From the NCBI RefSeq assembly GCF_014656435.1, contig NZ_BNCK01000004.1, positions 1 to 64,000 of the forward strand: a stretch of 64,000 bases of DNA, written 5' to 3'. This stretch comes from Thalassotalea marina. Its GTDB lineage: Bacteria > Pseudomonadota > Gammaproteobacteria > Enterobacterales > Alteromonadaceae. The notes beneath the pieces were generated by a model. The model did not search any database. It saw nothing but the letters and a program-made list of their open reading frames with translations, and was not told the DNA's origin. The position numbers were made by a program, and so were the translations under genes. This document shows positions 8,447 through 18,940 of this stretch, piece by piece (positions within the stretch are counted from its first letter, which is position 1; every line of letters starts with the position of its first letter).

Positions 8447-8480
8447 AAAAAATAACCAGCAAAAGCTGGTTATTTTTTTT
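8447..8480. terminator. Rho-independent terminator
   Basis: AATAACCAGC/GCTGGTTATT with an AAAA loop and a run of eight T residues. It lies between the convergent glutaredoxin and uspE genes and can serve both. Confidence 0.9.
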
Positions 8481-8493
8481 GTGTAAATGTCGC

Positions 8494-9423
8494 TTATTCT
8501 TGCAGTGGCGATTGGTAGCCATCTGGTTTTAACGCTAAAACATCACAATTTAGCTTATCAATAACATGTTCCGCAGTATTGCCGATTAAAGCTGCCGACA
8601 ATCCTGTACGGCCAATAGTTCCTAATATGACCAGCTCAGCGTCTAACTCAGTAGATACTTGTTCGATAACATCTTCAGGTAAACCTTCCATTACATGGGT
8701 ATTTTCGGGGCTGATACCAAATTTTACCGCATGTTCTTGCATCGCTTGATGATGATATTGTCGCATAGAGTCATTATATTCATTGGCGTTAAACTCTGGA
8801 ATTTCTATTGCTATGTTTACCGGCGTACCAGGGTATGAATTAACTAGATGCACATTACCGTTGATTAAATTACCTAAATTAACAGCTTCTTCAGTAATGA
8901 TATTGTTTAATGATTGATGTTCAGACTCATCACTGCCAACGTTAAGTGATGCTAATATATTGCCATGTGCTGGCCACTGATGATCTTTAACCAAAAGCAC
9001 AGGGCAAGGGCATTTGCGTAGAATATGCCAGTCGGTAGGGGTAAATATTACAGCTTTGAGTTTGTCGTGCTCATGTGTACCTTTAATCACAATATCGTAA
9101 CCATTGTGAAGTACTTGCTCTATGATGGGCTCAAAGGGTCTATTGTGCCAAACAACCTCACTGTTAATCACGATATCTGGGTGATTAATGTCGTTAATCA
9201 GTTCTTTCAACCATTCGTGTCTATCGTTAATCAAAGATTGGCGCATAGCTTCACGCTCTTCACTAGACAACATAGTGGTCATTTCATATGAAAAGTCATA
9301 AATAGACAAAAAGGCAGTTATGGTTGCTTTAGTTTTTTGAGCTAATTCAACAGCACGTTTTAGCGCCTTTTGGTTGTCGGTAGTAGGATCTATAACGGCT
9401 AGAATTTTTTGATATTTCTCCAT
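8494..9423 (-). CDS. uspE: Tandem universal stress protein UspE
   Basis: The protein of about 309 residues has two Usp domains (about 3-150 and 160-305). The second contains VILGTIGRTGLSAALIGNTAEHV, matching the G-2x-G-9x-G(S/T) nucleotide-binding pattern of the family. ATG 9423 is preferred over 9426 because GGAG then lies six bases upstream. It follows fnr on the same strand, separated by 177 bases that hold its own FNR-like box. UspE is known from E. coli to take part in stress survival and motility. Confidence 0.9.
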   Translation of the reverse strand: MEKYQKILAVIDPTTDNQKALKRAVELAQKTKATITAFLSIYDFSYEMTTMLSSEEREAMRQSLINDRHEWLKELINDINHPDIVINSEVVWHNRPFEPIIEQVLHNGYDIVIKGTHEHDKLKAVIFTPTDWHILRKCPCPVLLVKDHQWPAHGNILASLNVGSDESEHQSLNNIITEEAVNLGNLINGNVHLVNSYPGTPVNIAIEIPEFNANEYNDSMRQYHHQAMQEHAVKFGISPENTHVMEGLPEDVIEQVSTELDAELVILGTIGRTGLSAALIGNTAEHVIDKLNCDVLALKPDGYQSPLQE

Positions 9424-9493
9424 CATTGACTCCGATTCAACTAAGGTTCAATTTTCATTATAGCGAGTATGACATTTGCCGCACTCAAAATAA

Positions 9494-9507
9494 TTGTTTT
9501 AAATCAA
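9494..9507 (-). promoter_or_regulatory. FNR-like binding site upstream of uspE
   Basis: TTGTTTTAAATCAA differs from the FNR consensus TTGAT-N4-ATCAA at one position. It is about 70 bases from the uspE start, a workable distance for activation, and it lies next to the fnr gene itself. The site is seen; the function is inferred. Confidence 0.5.
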
Positions 9508-9599
9508 TGATGACATTAAATAAAAAAAAGATATTGGTCAAATTTTGTTTACAAGTACTTGGAGAATATGCAGAAAAGAACAGGGATGGGGGGAGTGTG

Positions 9600-10319
9600 C
9601 TATAGCGCAGCACACTCACGTAATTTTTCTAGATCTAAAATAGTGATCAGTTTACCTTCAACTTTAATTAAATCATTTTTATGAAAACGATTTAATAATC
9701 GGCTAATGGTTTCAACCGTTAGGCCAATATAGTTACCGATATCACCACGAGTCATCGACAATCTGAATTCTGTAGATGAAAGACCTCGTTCTTGATAACG
9801 CTTACTTAAGGTTGCTAAAAAGGTTGCTAAACGCTGCTCAGCGTTTTTTCTGTTTAACAGCGTAAGCATTTCTTGATCTGTTTTAATTTCAGAGCTCATC
9901 ATGCGCAAAATTTGTTTCTTTAATTTTGGCATCTCGTTAGAAAGTGAATCTAATGTATTGTATGGAATTTCACAAACCATAGACGTTTCTAGGGCTTTAG
10001 CAAAACTTGGGTGCTCTGAACTGGCGATGGCATCAAACCCTAATAAGTCGCCTGGTAAGTGAAAGCCAGTAATCTGTTCTTCACCATTTTCATTCACGGT
10101 AAAGGTTTTGAAAGTGCCTGAACGAATGGCATACAGAGCTTTCATAGATTCGCCATCTTGGAAAATTTGCTCACCTTTATGGATAGGGCGTTTTCGATCA
10201 ATAATTTGATCAAGAGTTTCAAGCTCCTGCTCATTTAATGAAAACGGTAAACACAATTCGCTGATACTGCAGTTTTGGCAATGTATGTGCTGCTGGGTAT
10301 TGCATTGACTCTTATACAT
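9600..10319 (-). CDS. fnr: Oxygen-responsive regulator FNR (EtrA-type)
   Basis: The 239-residue CRP/FNR-family protein has an N-terminal cluster C14-C17-C23 plus C116, the same spacing as C20-C23-C29-C122 of E. coli FNR. It should therefore carry an oxygen-labile 4Fe-4S cluster. The cyclic-nucleotide-like beta-roll spans about 35-150, and the HTH with the recognition segment [10 protein letters not shown] is at about 205-215. It would switch genes for low-oxygen respiration. It lies directly downstream of the cbb3 oxidase assembly genes on the same strand, a common arrangement in gammaproteobacteria. Confidence 0.95.
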   Translation of the reverse strand: MYKSQCNTQQHIHCQNCSISELCLPFSLNEQELETLDQIIDRKRPIHKGEQIFQDGESMKALYAIRSGTFKTFTVNENGEEQITGFHLPGDLLGFDAIASSEHPSFAKALETSMVCEIPYNTLDSLSNEMPKLKKQILRMMSSEIKTDQEMLTLLNRKNAEQRLATFLATLSKRYQERGLSSTEFRLSMTRGDIGNYIGLTVETISRLLNRFHKNDLIKVEGKLITILDLEKLRECAAL

Positions 10320-10362
10320 AATATCCCTGATTCCAATATGGGGTTAACAGTGGTGAATATTA

Positions 10363-11031
10363 TTAAATCAGGAGCTGATATGCAAATTTTAGTGTAATTA
10401 TTCCATAAATGATTAAGGCCATGCCAATAAGCTGGCGAACCCAGTTAATGCTTAGAATTGACTTAACTTTTGTTGCGCCAAAGGAAACGGTCAATAGGGC
10501 TGGTAAAGTACCTAAGCCGAAGGCAAACATGATCAAAAAGCCTTGTAAGGCACTACCACTGGCAATAGACCATGTTAATGTTGAATAAATTAATCCACAG
10601 GGTAGCCAGCCCCAAAGTACACCTAACCCCAAAGCTTTGTTTGCTGTATTGACAGGAATAAGATGTTTGCTTAAAGGTTGTATTTTTTGCCAAAGTGCTT
10701 TGCCAGTTGCTTCAATATAGTTAAGTAATAACAACCAGCGAGCAATATAAAGACCTAAGAGAATTAAAAAAATTCCGGCAAGTATTTTCAGTACAATAAC
10801 AGGTAAACCCATTTGTTTAACAGCAAGTGAGCCGGTAAACCCCGCGATTGCACCTAGTACACTATAAGAGAAGATTCGACCAACATTATATAAAACAATA
10901 AACTTGGTTTTTTTTGTGTTGTTGGCACCAATGGCAGTTGTTAGCATGGTGGTAATACCACCACACATGCCAATACAGTGCCCAGCGCCTAGCAGACCAA
11001 TAACAAAAGCTGATATAAGATCTAGCTGCAT
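10363..11031 (-). CDS. TauE/SafE-like membrane protein of the cbb3 oxidase assembly cluster
   Basis: The 222-residue protein has about six membrane segments. It starts with the signature GAGHCIGMCGG of the COG2836 group, which is related to the DsbD membrane domain, and repeats a similar motif as GVLWGWLPCGLIYSTL in the second half. The paired cysteines suggest a thiol or copper-handling role. This gene often follows ccoS; it starts 8 bases after the ccoS stop here. The exact substrate is not established. Confidence 0.8.
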   Translation of the reverse strand: MQLDLISAFVIGLLGAGHCIGMCGGITTMLTTAIGANNTKKTKFIVLYNVGRIFSYSVLGAIAGFTGSLAVKQMGLPVIVLKILAGIFLILLGLYIARWLLLLNYIEATGKALWQKIQPLSKHLIPVNTANKALGLGVLWGWLPCGLIYSTLTWSIASGSALQGFLIMFAFGLGTLPALLTVSFGATKVKSILSINWVRQLIGMALIIYGIITLKFAYQLLI

Positions 11032-11038
11032 GAATAAA

Positions 11039-11233
11039 TCAGTCTATTTTACTTTGTGATGTTTCTTTAGAGTCTTTAGCGGTTTTATTTGTTTCTTTTT
11101 CTTCAAATAAAATACTAAGTCCTTGTTTTTCTAAATCGTCAAATTGGTTGGATTTAACCGCCCAGAAAAAAAGGTAAATACCCAATGCGGTTAGTAAAAT
11201 TGCGATCGGGATCAAAATATAAATTATGCTCAT
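11039..11233 (-). CDS. ccoS: cbb3-type oxidase assembly protein CcoS
   Basis: The 64-residue protein has one N-terminal membrane helix and the family signature GIYLFFWAVKSNQFDDLE, followed by a charged tail. CcoS is needed for cofactor insertion into cbb3 cytochrome oxidase. It starts four bases after the ccoI stop, so the two are translationally close. Confidence 0.9.
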   Translation of the reverse strand: MSIIYILIPIAILLTALGIYLFFWAVKSNQFDDLEKQGLSILFEEKETNKTAKDSKETSQSKID

Positions 11234-11237
11234 CAGC

Positions 11238-13634
11238 TTAACCCTTTTTAACTTTTAACAGTCGTAATGAGTTGGTAATAACCAATATTGAACTTAGTGA
11301 CATGCCAATTACCGCCATATAAGGAGTAATGTAACCACATACAGCTAATGGTAACACAATAGCATTGTATCCAAATGCCCAACCATAATTTTGCCAAACA
11401 ATTCTTTGTGTTTTCTTGGCAACATTTCTCAATAGCGAAATGGTGTTTAGGTGGTTATTAAGCAATATAACATCAGCACCATTTTTTGCGATGTCTGTAC
11501 CACTTCCCATTGCAATTGATACGTGTGCAGCACCAAATACTGGCGCGTCATTGATACCATCGCCAACCATGGCGACTTTATGGTTTTGTTGCATTTGCTG
11601 AATTATCTTCATTTTTTCTTCAGCACTTAACTGACTGTGCATCACATCGAGTTGTAGTTGCTTTTGTACTTTTGTACAGCCCGCTTCATTATCACCTGAT
11701 AACATCGCGGTATAAATATTTTGAGATTTTAACTCTGCAAGTAACTCGCTTGCATCTTCTCTTATGTGATCACTCAACGAAAACAGTGCACTGATTTTTC
11801 CATTGATAGTCATGACACAAGGATAGCTTGCAAATTTAGCCAAATCACTTTCTGCTACAAGCCATTTGGCGCTACCAATTTTTACTTCTTGTTGATTAAT
11901 ATTTCCGGTAATACCTTTGCCTGGCGTGACGACGATATTCGAGCATTTCACTGTGAAATCTCTAAAACTTGCAAATGCTTTAGCAATAGGGTGCTCAGAA
12001 TGTGTTTCTAATGCTGCCGCATAAGCGAGAGCGGACTCTTTAGAAAGAGATTGCTCAAGAATTTCCACCTGATCAATCACAAAATCGCCTGTCGTTAACG
12101 TTCCCGTTTTATCAAATGCAAAAGCATTAATTTCAGGTAGTGTTTCAATTACATGACCAGACTTAACCATGATCCCAGCACGATTTAAGCGAGTAGTTCC
12201 ACAGGTTAAAGCTGTTGGTGTCGCTAAAGACAGGGCACATGGACAGGTGGCAACTAGTACAGAAAGCGTGATCCAAAATGCTTCGTGTGGCAGGTGTTGC
12301 TGCCAATAAAGCGCGGTAAAAATGGAAGTTAATAAAATTAACGCGACAAAAAACTGTGCTATTTTATCAGATAATTCCGCAATTTTTGGCTTGTGAGCCT
12401 GTGACGCTTCACTGACTCTAATTAACTGACTTAAAAACGAAGCGCTTCCTGCATTTTTAACTTCAACTAATAAATTACCGTCACCGTTTACCGTCCCGGC
12501 AAATACTGTATCCCCAATTGTTTTGCTAACAGGTAATTGCTCTCCTGATAACATCGCTTCATTAATAGGGCTTTCACCTTGCGTAATAACGCCGTCAGCT
12601 GGGATGGTTTCACCTGGTTTTACGATAACGATATCGTTTGCTACTAACTTTCGAGCAACTACAAATTCTTCTTGGTCATTATCGCCAATTTTAGTTGCTG
12701 TTAACGGCATGAGTTTTAACAGGTTAGCCGAAACTTCTGCAGCGCGGTTTCTCGCTCTAAACTCAAGAAACTTGCCTATTAACAATAAGAAGGTAAACAT
12801 GGAAACTGATTCAAAATACACTTCACCAGTTTGCATTATCGTTGCCCAACAGCTTGCAATAGAGGCGAGAATAATAGCGATAGATACGGGTACATCCATC
12901 GACAGTCTTCTGGCTTTAATTGCTCTAAAAGCACCAGTATAAAAAGGGAAGGCACCGTAGGTCACAATAGGCAGGGTTAACAACATACTTGTCCAACGCA
13001 GGTATACGTGTATGGTGTCGGACATATAAGTAAAGGCACCAAAATATAGGCCTACAGCAATCATCATGACTTGCATCATTAATATGCCGGATACACCTAG
13101 TCTTTTGATGAAAGTTTTACTTTGTTTTTGATTGGCTTCTTCTACATCGCTCGCTTTGAATGGCAACGCATGATATCCCACTTTATCTATAGCGATGAGG
13201 ATTTCACTTAGTTTGATTTCACTATCAACCCACTTAACCGTAGCTCGCTGCGTAGTGGCATTTACATTAATTCTGACAACACCTTTTAGCTTATTAATTT
13301 GCATTTCAATAAGCCAAGCACAGGCAGCGCAGCTAATACCTTCTACCGTTAAAATAGCTTCTTTAAAATCACCTTCATGATAAGTAAATTCACTTTGTAA
13401 ACTTTCTTCGTCTAACAAAGCTTGCTTCTTTAGTTGCTCTGGAACTAGCTCAACACCTTTAGGTGCGTTTTCTGTTCGATAGCGATAATAATCAGTCAGT
13501 TGATTTTCAACGATAGTCGTGGCAACGGCATGACATCCAACACAACACATAGGTTGTTCTTGTTCGTCAATTGCAACAAATAGTGAGAAGCCTTTAGGAA
13601 TAGGCTCCCCACAATGGAAACATGGTTGATTCAT
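11238..13634 (-). CDS. ccoI: Copper-transporting P1B ATPase CcoI (FixI)
   Basis: The 798-residue protein has an N-terminal cysteine-rich domain (CFHCGEPIP, CCVGCHA), an HMA domain with GISCAACA (about 100-106), membrane segments, the CPC copper motif in ATCPCALSLATP (about 462), the phosphorylated DKTGTLTTG (about 507) and the hinge GDGINDAP. It exports copper to the periplasm for assembly of cbb3 oxidase. The operon order ccoH-ccoI-ccoS is conserved, with gaps of 5 and 4 bases. The ccoNOPQ structural genes are not in this window. Confidence 0.93.
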   Translation of the reverse strand: MNQPCFHCGEPIPKGFSLFVAIDEQEQPMCCVGCHAVATTIVENQLTDYYRYRTENAPKGVELVPEQLKKQALLDEESLQSEFTYHEGDFKEAILTVEGISCAACAWLIEMQINKLKGVVRINVNATTQRATVKWVDSEIKLSEILIAIDKVGYHALPFKASDVEEANQKQSKTFIKRLGVSGILMMQVMMIAVGLYFGAFTYMSDTIHVYLRWTSMLLTLPIVTYGAFPFYTGAFRAIKARRLSMDVPVSIAIILASIASCWATIMQTGEVYFESVSMFTFLLLIGKFLEFRARNRAAEVSANLLKLMPLTATKIGDNDQEEFVVARKLVANDIVIVKPGETIPADGVITQGESPINEAMLSGEQLPVSKTIGDTVFAGTVNGDGNLLVEVKNAGSASFLSQLIRVSEASQAHKPKIAELSDKIAQFFVALILLTSIFTALYWQQHLPHEAFWITLSVLVATCPCALSLATPTALTCGTTRLNRAGIMVKSGHVIETLPEINAFAFDKTGTLTTGDFVIDQVEILEQSLSKESALAYAAALETHSEHPIAKAFASFRDFTVKCSNIVVTPGKGITGNINQQEVKIGSAKWLVAESDLAKFASYPCVMTINGKISALFSLSDHIREDASELLAELKSQNIYTAMLSGDNEAGCTKVQKQLQLDVMHSQLSAEEKMKIIQQMQQNHKVAMVGDGINDAPVFGAAHVSIAMGSGTDIAKNGADVILLNNHLNTISLLRNVAKKTQRIVWQNYGWAFGYNAIVLPLAVCGYITPYMAVIGMSLSSILVITNSLRLLKVKKG

Positions 13635-13639
13635 AGCGT

Positions 13640-14134
13640 TTAGTTTGCTTCGATAGGTCTAGGCTTAATGTCGATAAATTCTGTTTGTGGCAAGGTGATC
13701 ACATTTTGGATCTTCCAGTTGTTTTCAAATGGCGTAATCGTCATGCGCCACTTACCGTCAACATTCTGCTCAATAGTATGGCGAAAGTTACCTGAACCAT
13801 CCTGGGTAAGCGCGAGATAAAAATCTTTTTCTTCAAGCGTAGGGTGGTAGAAATTAACGTTCAACAAAGGAAACTTTTTCTCAATTCCTGTTGGTTTAAT
13901 CACTAATTCGCCGTCAACAAATTTAAGGCCAAATGAAATACCTAACTTTTGTGCTTGTTTAATTTTAGTGATTTCTAAATTGATGGCCTTACCTTTTTTA
14001 TAGTAATCGCCAACAACTAGGTCATCTGGATCTGACAAAGCGATGAATAACGTTGTTATACCTGCAATGACGGCAGACAGAGGAAGAAAAAAAACTAGCC
14101 AAGCCCACGGCTCTTTATACCAAGGTGTTTTCAT
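13640..14134 (-). CDS. ccoH: FixH/CcoH-type cbb3 oxidase assembly protein
   Basis: The 164-residue protein has one N-terminal membrane anchor (PWAWLVFFLPLSAVIAGITT, about 8-30) preceded by WYKEPW, and a periplasmic beta-rich domain, as in FixH. It is the first gene of the leftward assembly operon. FixH/CcoH associates with cbb3 subunits during maturation. No consensus FNR box is evident upstream, although TTGAT half-sites occur around 14220-14270. Confidence 0.85.
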   Translation of the reverse strand: MKTPWYKEPWAWLVFFLPLSAVIAGITTLFIALSDPDDLVVGDYYKKGKAINLEITKIKQAQKLGISFGLKFVDGELVIKPTGIEKKFPLLNVNFYHPTLEEKDFYLALTQDGSGNFRHTIEQNVDGKWRMTITPFENNWKIQNVITLPQTEFIDIKPRPIEAN

Positions 14135-14358
14135 TGATTAAAACTGTAGTAGGAATTTTGCCGCGTATTATACTGTGTTATTTAACAACACTCTACGGAA
14201 AACGAATGATTTGTTACGTTAGATCAAAGTCAATCAAAACAAGATGATTCTATTAGCTTGATCTAATGATTAGCTGGTGTTATCAAAAGCGCAGCATCGC
14301 ATTAAAGTTTTATTAAATAGAATTATGCCTGTTGGTTTCAGTTACTATTTTTCAGACA

Positions 14359-14391
14359 TAAAAAAAGCCAACATAACGTTGGCTTTTTCTT
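14359..14391 (-). terminator. Rho-independent terminator of rne
   Basis: AAAAAGCCAAC/GTTGGCTTTTT hairpin ten bases past the rne stop codon, with a T-run on the minus strand. Confidence 0.85.
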
Positions 14392-14400
14392 TAGAAGTAC

Positions 14401-17400
14401 TTAAGGTTTCACAGGACCTGATTGACTTCTATTTTTAACGTCTGATATTACCGCACTTCTACCTGATGCAATGACCGAAAAACGTTCTTCGTTACTTGCA
14501 AATAGCGTTGGAATATCTTTTATAGCGTCAACAGCGGCTGCTTTAGTCATCGCACTGTAGGCATGACCTTTAACCTGTTGCTTTTTAGCCGTTTTCTTTA
14601 CTGCCGCTTCGGTTTTATCTTGAATTGGCGCAAGTTCACTCGGCGAATCTGTTGCTTCATCTGATACTTGTTCAGTTTCAACATCAGATTCAGCTTCCTG
14701 AGATTTTTCAGCTTGCTGTTCTTCCTCAACCACTACCAGTGACTCATTTTCAACGTGTTCGGATTCAACAGTTTCTTTTTGTTGCTCGCTAGCAATTTCA
14801 GCTGTTTCTGGCAACTCAGTTGTGCTTGGTGTCAATGTTGCTTCAGCGTCAGTATCTTGCACTTGTGCATTTTCATTGTCAGCTTTTTTCGACGGTGTTT
14901 CAGCGTCATTTTGTTCAATGTTGATGCTGTTCTGTTCTTCAGCTTTTACGTCTGTTTCTGAAACGTTGGTTTCTTGGATAGACGCATCGCTAACTTCAGT
15001 TGGCTGCGCAGGTTCAACAGGCATCGGCGTTTCTAAAGGTAAGTCTTGCTGAATTTCTTTGCGCTCAACTGCATCGTTAACTGGCTGTGCTACAACTTCA
15101 GGGTAGCGCGCTTCGACAGGATCTGATGTCAGCTCTGCTACTACTTGTTCCTCATTACCAGCTTGTTGACGTTTACGTTGACCATGAGAGCGAAGGTGAC
15201 GTGGTGAACGTCTGTTACGAGGTTTCTCTTGACGAGGCTTACCTTCGACAGGCGTGTCTTGTTGAATCGCATCGTTTTCTTTAGCTTCAACCACCTTTGC
15301 TGAATTGTTTGCTGATTCAACTTTTTTAACAGAAGTTGGTTGCGTAACTTTTTCTTCAACTGGTGTTGTTGTAGCATCAGTAACTGCTTGTTGCTTGTCG
15401 TCGGTTATTCTAACTTTTTTACGGTTATTGCGGCGCTGCCTTTTTTCAGCTACTTTCTCTTCCTGTGGCTTTTGCTGTCTATTTTGAGGCTTCTTAGCCT
15501 GCTTGTTTTGATTTTCTCTTTCTTTAGTGTCGTTTGCCTCTACAGGTTTACGTTTGTCTTGACGTTTGTCATTACGCTTTTCACCTGAACGATCTTGTCT
15601 GCTTTTGTTTCTTTGATTATTGCGGTTTCTTGGACCACGACGATCAGAGTCTTTACGGCCAGATTGTTGTTGTGTGTTTTTCTTCGTTTGTTGATCTTTA
15701 TCTTCAGAAGAGAATAACGAAGATATCCATCCTAGCAATGAAGCAATAAGGCCTGGTGATTTTTCTTCTTGTTTAGTTTGTTGCTTCTTAACAGCTGGTG
15801 CTTGTTTAGGTGAAGACATACCTTGCAAGAATGGCTCATCTTTTTTAGTCGCTGATTTATCAAACTTAGGCATTACTGCAATTTCTGGTGCAGATTCAGT
15901 CAATGGTGTTTGATAGCTAGCATCAGCGACACTTTCGTCTTTACGTATACGCTGAACTTCATATTGCGGCGTATCCATATTTGGATTAGGAATAATTAAC
16001 ACACGTACGTTGTGATGTTTTTCGATATGCATCACTGAACGGCGCTTCTCATTCAACAAATAAGTAGCAACTGGCACAGGTACTTGTGTTTGAACGTACT
16101 CAGTGTTTTCTTTAATGGCTTCTTCTTCCATTAAACGTAAAACAGAAAGCGCTAGTGATTCGATACCGCGAACATGTCCTGTACCGTTACATCTTGGACA
16201 AACATTTTGGCTAGTTTCACCAATTGAAGGGCGCAAGCGTTGGCGTGACATCTCTAATAAACCAAATCGTGAGATACGACCTAGTTGAATTCGAGCGCGG
16301 TCAGACTTCACTGCTTCACGCATGCGATTTTCTACTTCTCGCTGATGTCTTACTGGCGTCATATCGATAAAGTCGATAACCACTAAACCGCCTAAGTCGC
16401 GAAGTCTTAATTGACGCGCAATTTCATCTGCAGCTTCTAAGTTTGTATTAAAAGCGGTCTCTTCAATATCACCACCTTTAGTTGCACGAGCAGAGTTGAT
16501 ATCAATAGATGTCATCGCTTCCGTTGGATCGATAACAATAGAGCCGCCCGAAGGTAATCGTACTTCGCGCTGGAACGCTGATTCTATTTGAGTTTCTATC
16601 TGATAATGTGTGAATAAAGGCACATCATTGGTGTACAGTTTAACTTTGCTAGCGAAATCAGGACGCATCACTTCAATGCGCTCTTTAACACTTTGATAAG
16701 TTTTAGGGCGATCGATTAGCACTTCACCAATATCACGACGTAGGTAGTCGCGAATTGCACGTACAATAACGTTACTTTCTTGATGAATTAAGAAAGGAGC
16801 TGCTTTACTTTCTGCCGCTTCTGAAATGCGCTTCCAGTAATCAAGCAATAAGCTTAAATCCCACTCTAATTCGTCGTAATCTTTACCAACACCAGCTGTA
16901 CGTACAATAAGACCCATGCCTTTTGGCAGGTCTAACTTGCTTAAAGACGCTTTTAATTCAGTGCGCTCGTCACCTTCAATACGGCGAGAAATACCACCAG
17001 CTCTTGGATTATTTGGCATTAACACTAAATAACTACCAGCTAAACTAATAAAAGTTGTTAATGCTGCACCTTTTTGGCCACGTTCTTCTTTATCAATCTG
17101 AACAATGACTTCTTGGCCTTCAGTTAACACATCTTTGATGTTAGGGCGGCCTTGAAAGGTGTAATCTTTTGGAAAGTATTCGCGAGCAATTTCTTTCATC
17201 GGTAGGAAACCGTGGCGTTCTGCACCGTAGTCGACGAAAGCTGCTTCTAATGAAGGTTCTATGCGGGTGATTTTTGCTTTGTAAATATTAGCCTTTTTTT
17301 GTTCATGACCTGGACTTTCAATATCCAAATCATAAAGTTGTTGGCCGTCAACTAGTGCTACTCTTAGCTCTTCTGACTGAGTAGCATTGATTAACATACG

Positions 17401-17406
17401 TTTCAT
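14401..17406 (-). CDS. rne: Ribonuclease E
   Basis: The 1001-residue protein has a complete catalytic half: an S1 domain (about 36-120), a 5-prime sensor/RNase H-like region, DNase I-like residues in [10 protein letters not shown] and VVIDFIDM, and the zinc-link CPRC at about 404-407 as in E. coli. The C-terminal half (about 510-1001) is disordered. It has an amphipathic segment [15 protein letters not shown] for membrane attachment, arginine-rich RNA-binding blocks and acidic glutamine-rich stretches that scaffold the degradosome. A conserved micro-motif [11 protein letters not shown] lies near the end. It processes rRNA and tRNA and starts mRNA decay. Confidence 0.97.
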   Translation of the reverse strand: MKRMLINATQSEELRVALVDGQQLYDLDIESPGHEQKKANIYKAKITRIEPSLEAAFVDYGAERHGFLPMKEIAREYFPKDYTFQGRPNIKDVLTEGQEVIVQIDKEERGQKGAALTTFISLAGSYLVLMPNNPRAGGISRRIEGDERTELKASLSKLDLPKGMGLIVRTAGVGKDYDELEWDLSLLLDYWKRISEAAESKAAPFLIHQESNVIVRAIRDYLRRDIGEVLIDRPKTYQSVKERIEVMRPDFASKVKLYTNDVPLFTHYQIETQIESAFQREVRLPSGGSIVIDPTEAMTSIDINSARATKGGDIEETAFNTNLEAADEIARQLRLRDLGGLVVIDFIDMTPVRHQREVENRMREAVKSDRARIQLGRISRFGLLEMSRQRLRPSIGETSQNVCPRCNGTGHVRGIESLALSVLRLMEEEAIKENTEYVQTQVPVPVATYLLNEKRRSVMHIEKHHNVRVLIIPNPNMDTPQYEVQRIRKDESVADASYQTPLTESAPEIAVMPKFDKSATKKDEPFLQGMSSPKQAPAVKKQQTKQEEKSPGLIASLLGWISSLFSSEDKDQQTKKNTQQQSGRKDSDRRGPRNRNNQRNKSRQDRSGEKRNDKRQDKRKPVEANDTKERENQNKQAKKPQNRQQKPQEEKVAEKRQRRNNRKKVRITDDKQQAVTDATTTPVEEKVTQPTSVKKVESANNSAKVVEAKENDAIQQDTPVEGKPRQEKPRNRRSPRHLRSHGQRKRQQAGNEEQVVAELTSDPVEARYPEVVAQPVNDAVERKEIQQDLPLETPMPVEPAQPTEVSDASIQETNVSETDVKAEEQNSINIEQNDAETPSKKADNENAQVQDTDAEATLTPSTTELPETAEIASEQQKETVESEHVENESLVVVEEEQQAEKSQEAESDVETEQVSDEATDSPSELAPIQDKTEAAVKKTAKKQQVKGHAYSAMTKAAAVDAIKDIPTLFASNEERFSVIASGRSAVISDVKNRSQSGPVKP

Positions 17407-17600
17407 AGTTTCTGTGACTCATAAAAATTTTAGTCACAGCACACCATTTGCTTAGTACATAAAGCAATCTGTCGCTATGTTAACAGCGTTTTGTCAGCCT
17501 CTCGGGTGTCAATCTTACTGCGCCATTTTTACGCAGTAAGCTGTTATTTTCATCTGATTGTTTAGCCGTAACGGCTAGTAGCCGTTACGAAAATTCATTA
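17407..17600 (-). promoter_or_regulatory. Structured 5-prime leader of rne (probable autoregulatory region)
   Basis: Three stem-loops lie in the long untranslated region before rne: CGCT/AGCG around 17473-17488, CTTACTGCG/CGCAGTAAG at 17514-17540, and a perfect 11-bp pair CGTAACGGCTA/TAGCCGTTACG at 17567-17589. In E. coli the rne leader hairpins recruit RNase E for feedback decay of its own mRNA. The equivalent role here is inferred from position and structure. Confidence 0.55.
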
Positions 17601-17980
17601 TGTGCTCAGCAAGTGCGCTGTGCTTATTATTTTGTTTGCCCGTTAATAGCCTAAAATTATAGGTTTTTATTTAAATGATAATCGAGCAAACAAAACGTTA
17701 ACTTAATATTGCTTTTTCGCGCTGGACAATTTGTTAATGTTACTGCTGACAGGTTTTTCAAGTCATTCTTAACATTAGGCCTTTCATTTTTAAGTCATTT
17801 TTTCTTTACTTAAAGTGGCCGCAAACTGCCTCTTACGATTCGCTAACAGCATGTTTTTGCGTGTTGCATGTTCAAATATAGCGCAACTTTTCTATTATCC
17901 CACTTTTTGTGAGAAAAAGGCAATTAAATCGTTATCTTATTTAGGCGATATTTACAAAAACTATGTTAAAATCTTTCGTT
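17601..17980. other. Non-coding spacer between rne and rluC
   Basis: This AT-rich stretch of about 380 bases has no convincing gene. It must contain the divergent promoters of rne and rluC. A -10-like TATGTTAAAAT lies about 18 bases before the preferred rluC start. Confidence 0.5.
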
Positions 17981-18940
17981 ATGAACGATACGACAAAACC
18001 TCAAGTTCGATTCTTCACTGTTACACAAGATGATGACGGGCAAAGAATCGACAATTATTTATTAAAAACCCTAAAAGGGGTTCCGAAAAGTATGATTTAT
18101 CGTCTTTTACGAAAAGGCGAAATTCGTGTTAATAAAAAACGTACTAAACCAGAATATAAGTTAGTTGCAGAAGATGTTATTCGTGTTGCACCTATTCGTG
18201 TTTCTGAAAAACAAACAACAGTGTCTACTCAATTAAACGTTGTTGCTAATCTTGAAAAACAAATTTTATTTGAAGACGACAGATTACTGGTGATCAACAA
18301 ACCATCTGGCATGGCAGTTCACGGTGGCAGTGGCGTAAACTTTGGCGTCATCGAAGCGTTGCGTGCTTTAAGACCTCAAGCAACCATGCTGGAATTAGTC
18401 CATCGACTTGATCGGGATACTTCCGGTTGTTTAGTGGTGGCTAAAAAGCGCTCTGCACTGAGAAATCTGCACGAACAGTTACGTGAAAAGAAAGTTCAGA
18501 AATTCTACCACGCACTGGTTAAAGGTCGTTGGTCAAATAAACTTACGCGTGTAACGGAAGGTTTAAAAAAGAACGATCTTAAATCAGGTGAACGTATTGT
18601 TGTAGTTGACAATATCAACGGTAAGGAATCTGAAACGCGTTATAAAGTACTGCAATATTATAAAGGTGCAACTTTAGTTCGAGCTTTTCCTGTTACGGGT
18701 AGAACACATCAAATCCGGGTGCATTGCCAAACTAAGGGACATCCTATTGCCTGTGATCCAAAATATGGACATCCAGAATTTGATGCACAAATGAAAGAGC
18801 AGGGGCTTAGTCGCTTATTTTTACATGCCGCAAGCATTGAGTTTAATCACCCATTAACAAACAATCGCATAATGGTTGAAGCGCCACTTGAGCCAAGTTT
18901 ACAAAAGCTATTGAACAAACTTACGCAAGAAAAGCCTTAA
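17981..18940 (+). CDS. rluC: 23S rRNA pseudouridine synthase RluC
   Basis: The protein of about 319 residues has an N-terminal S4 RNA-binding domain (RIDNYLLKTLKGVPKSMIYR) and the catalytic motif HRLDRDTSG with its aspartate. RluC modifies positions 955, 2504 and 2580 of 23S rRNA. ATG 17981 aligns with the family start. An upstream ATG at 17963 adds six residues but falls inside a promoter-like sequence. It is divergent from rne, as in many gammaproteobacteria, and overlaps the next gene by one base (TAATG). Confidence 0.93.
   Translation: MNDTTKPQVRFFTVTQDDDGQRIDNYLLKTLKGVPKSMIYRLLRKGEIRVNKKRTKPEYKLVAEDVIRVAPIRVSEKQTTVSTQLNVVANLEKQILFEDDRLLVINKPSGMAVHGGSGVNFGVIEALRALRPQATMLELVHRLDRDTSGCLVVAKKRSALRNLHEQLREKKVQKFYHALVKGRWSNKLTRVTEGLKKNDLKSGERIVVVDNINGKESETRYKVLQYYKGATLVRAFPVTGRTHQIRVHCQTKGHPIACDPKYGHPEFDAQMKEQGLSRLFLHAASIEFNHPLTNNRIMVEAPLEPSLQKLLNKLTQEKP

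Noticed and set aside
14215-14275. TTGAT half-sites upstream of ccoH as FNR boxes
   Set aside because: The half-sites are in direct or imperfect order and do not make the TTGAT-N4-ATCAA dyad.
15087-15749. Several frames opposite the C-terminal half of rne
   Set aside because: They are shadows of the repetitive glutamine/lysine-rich coding sequence of rne.
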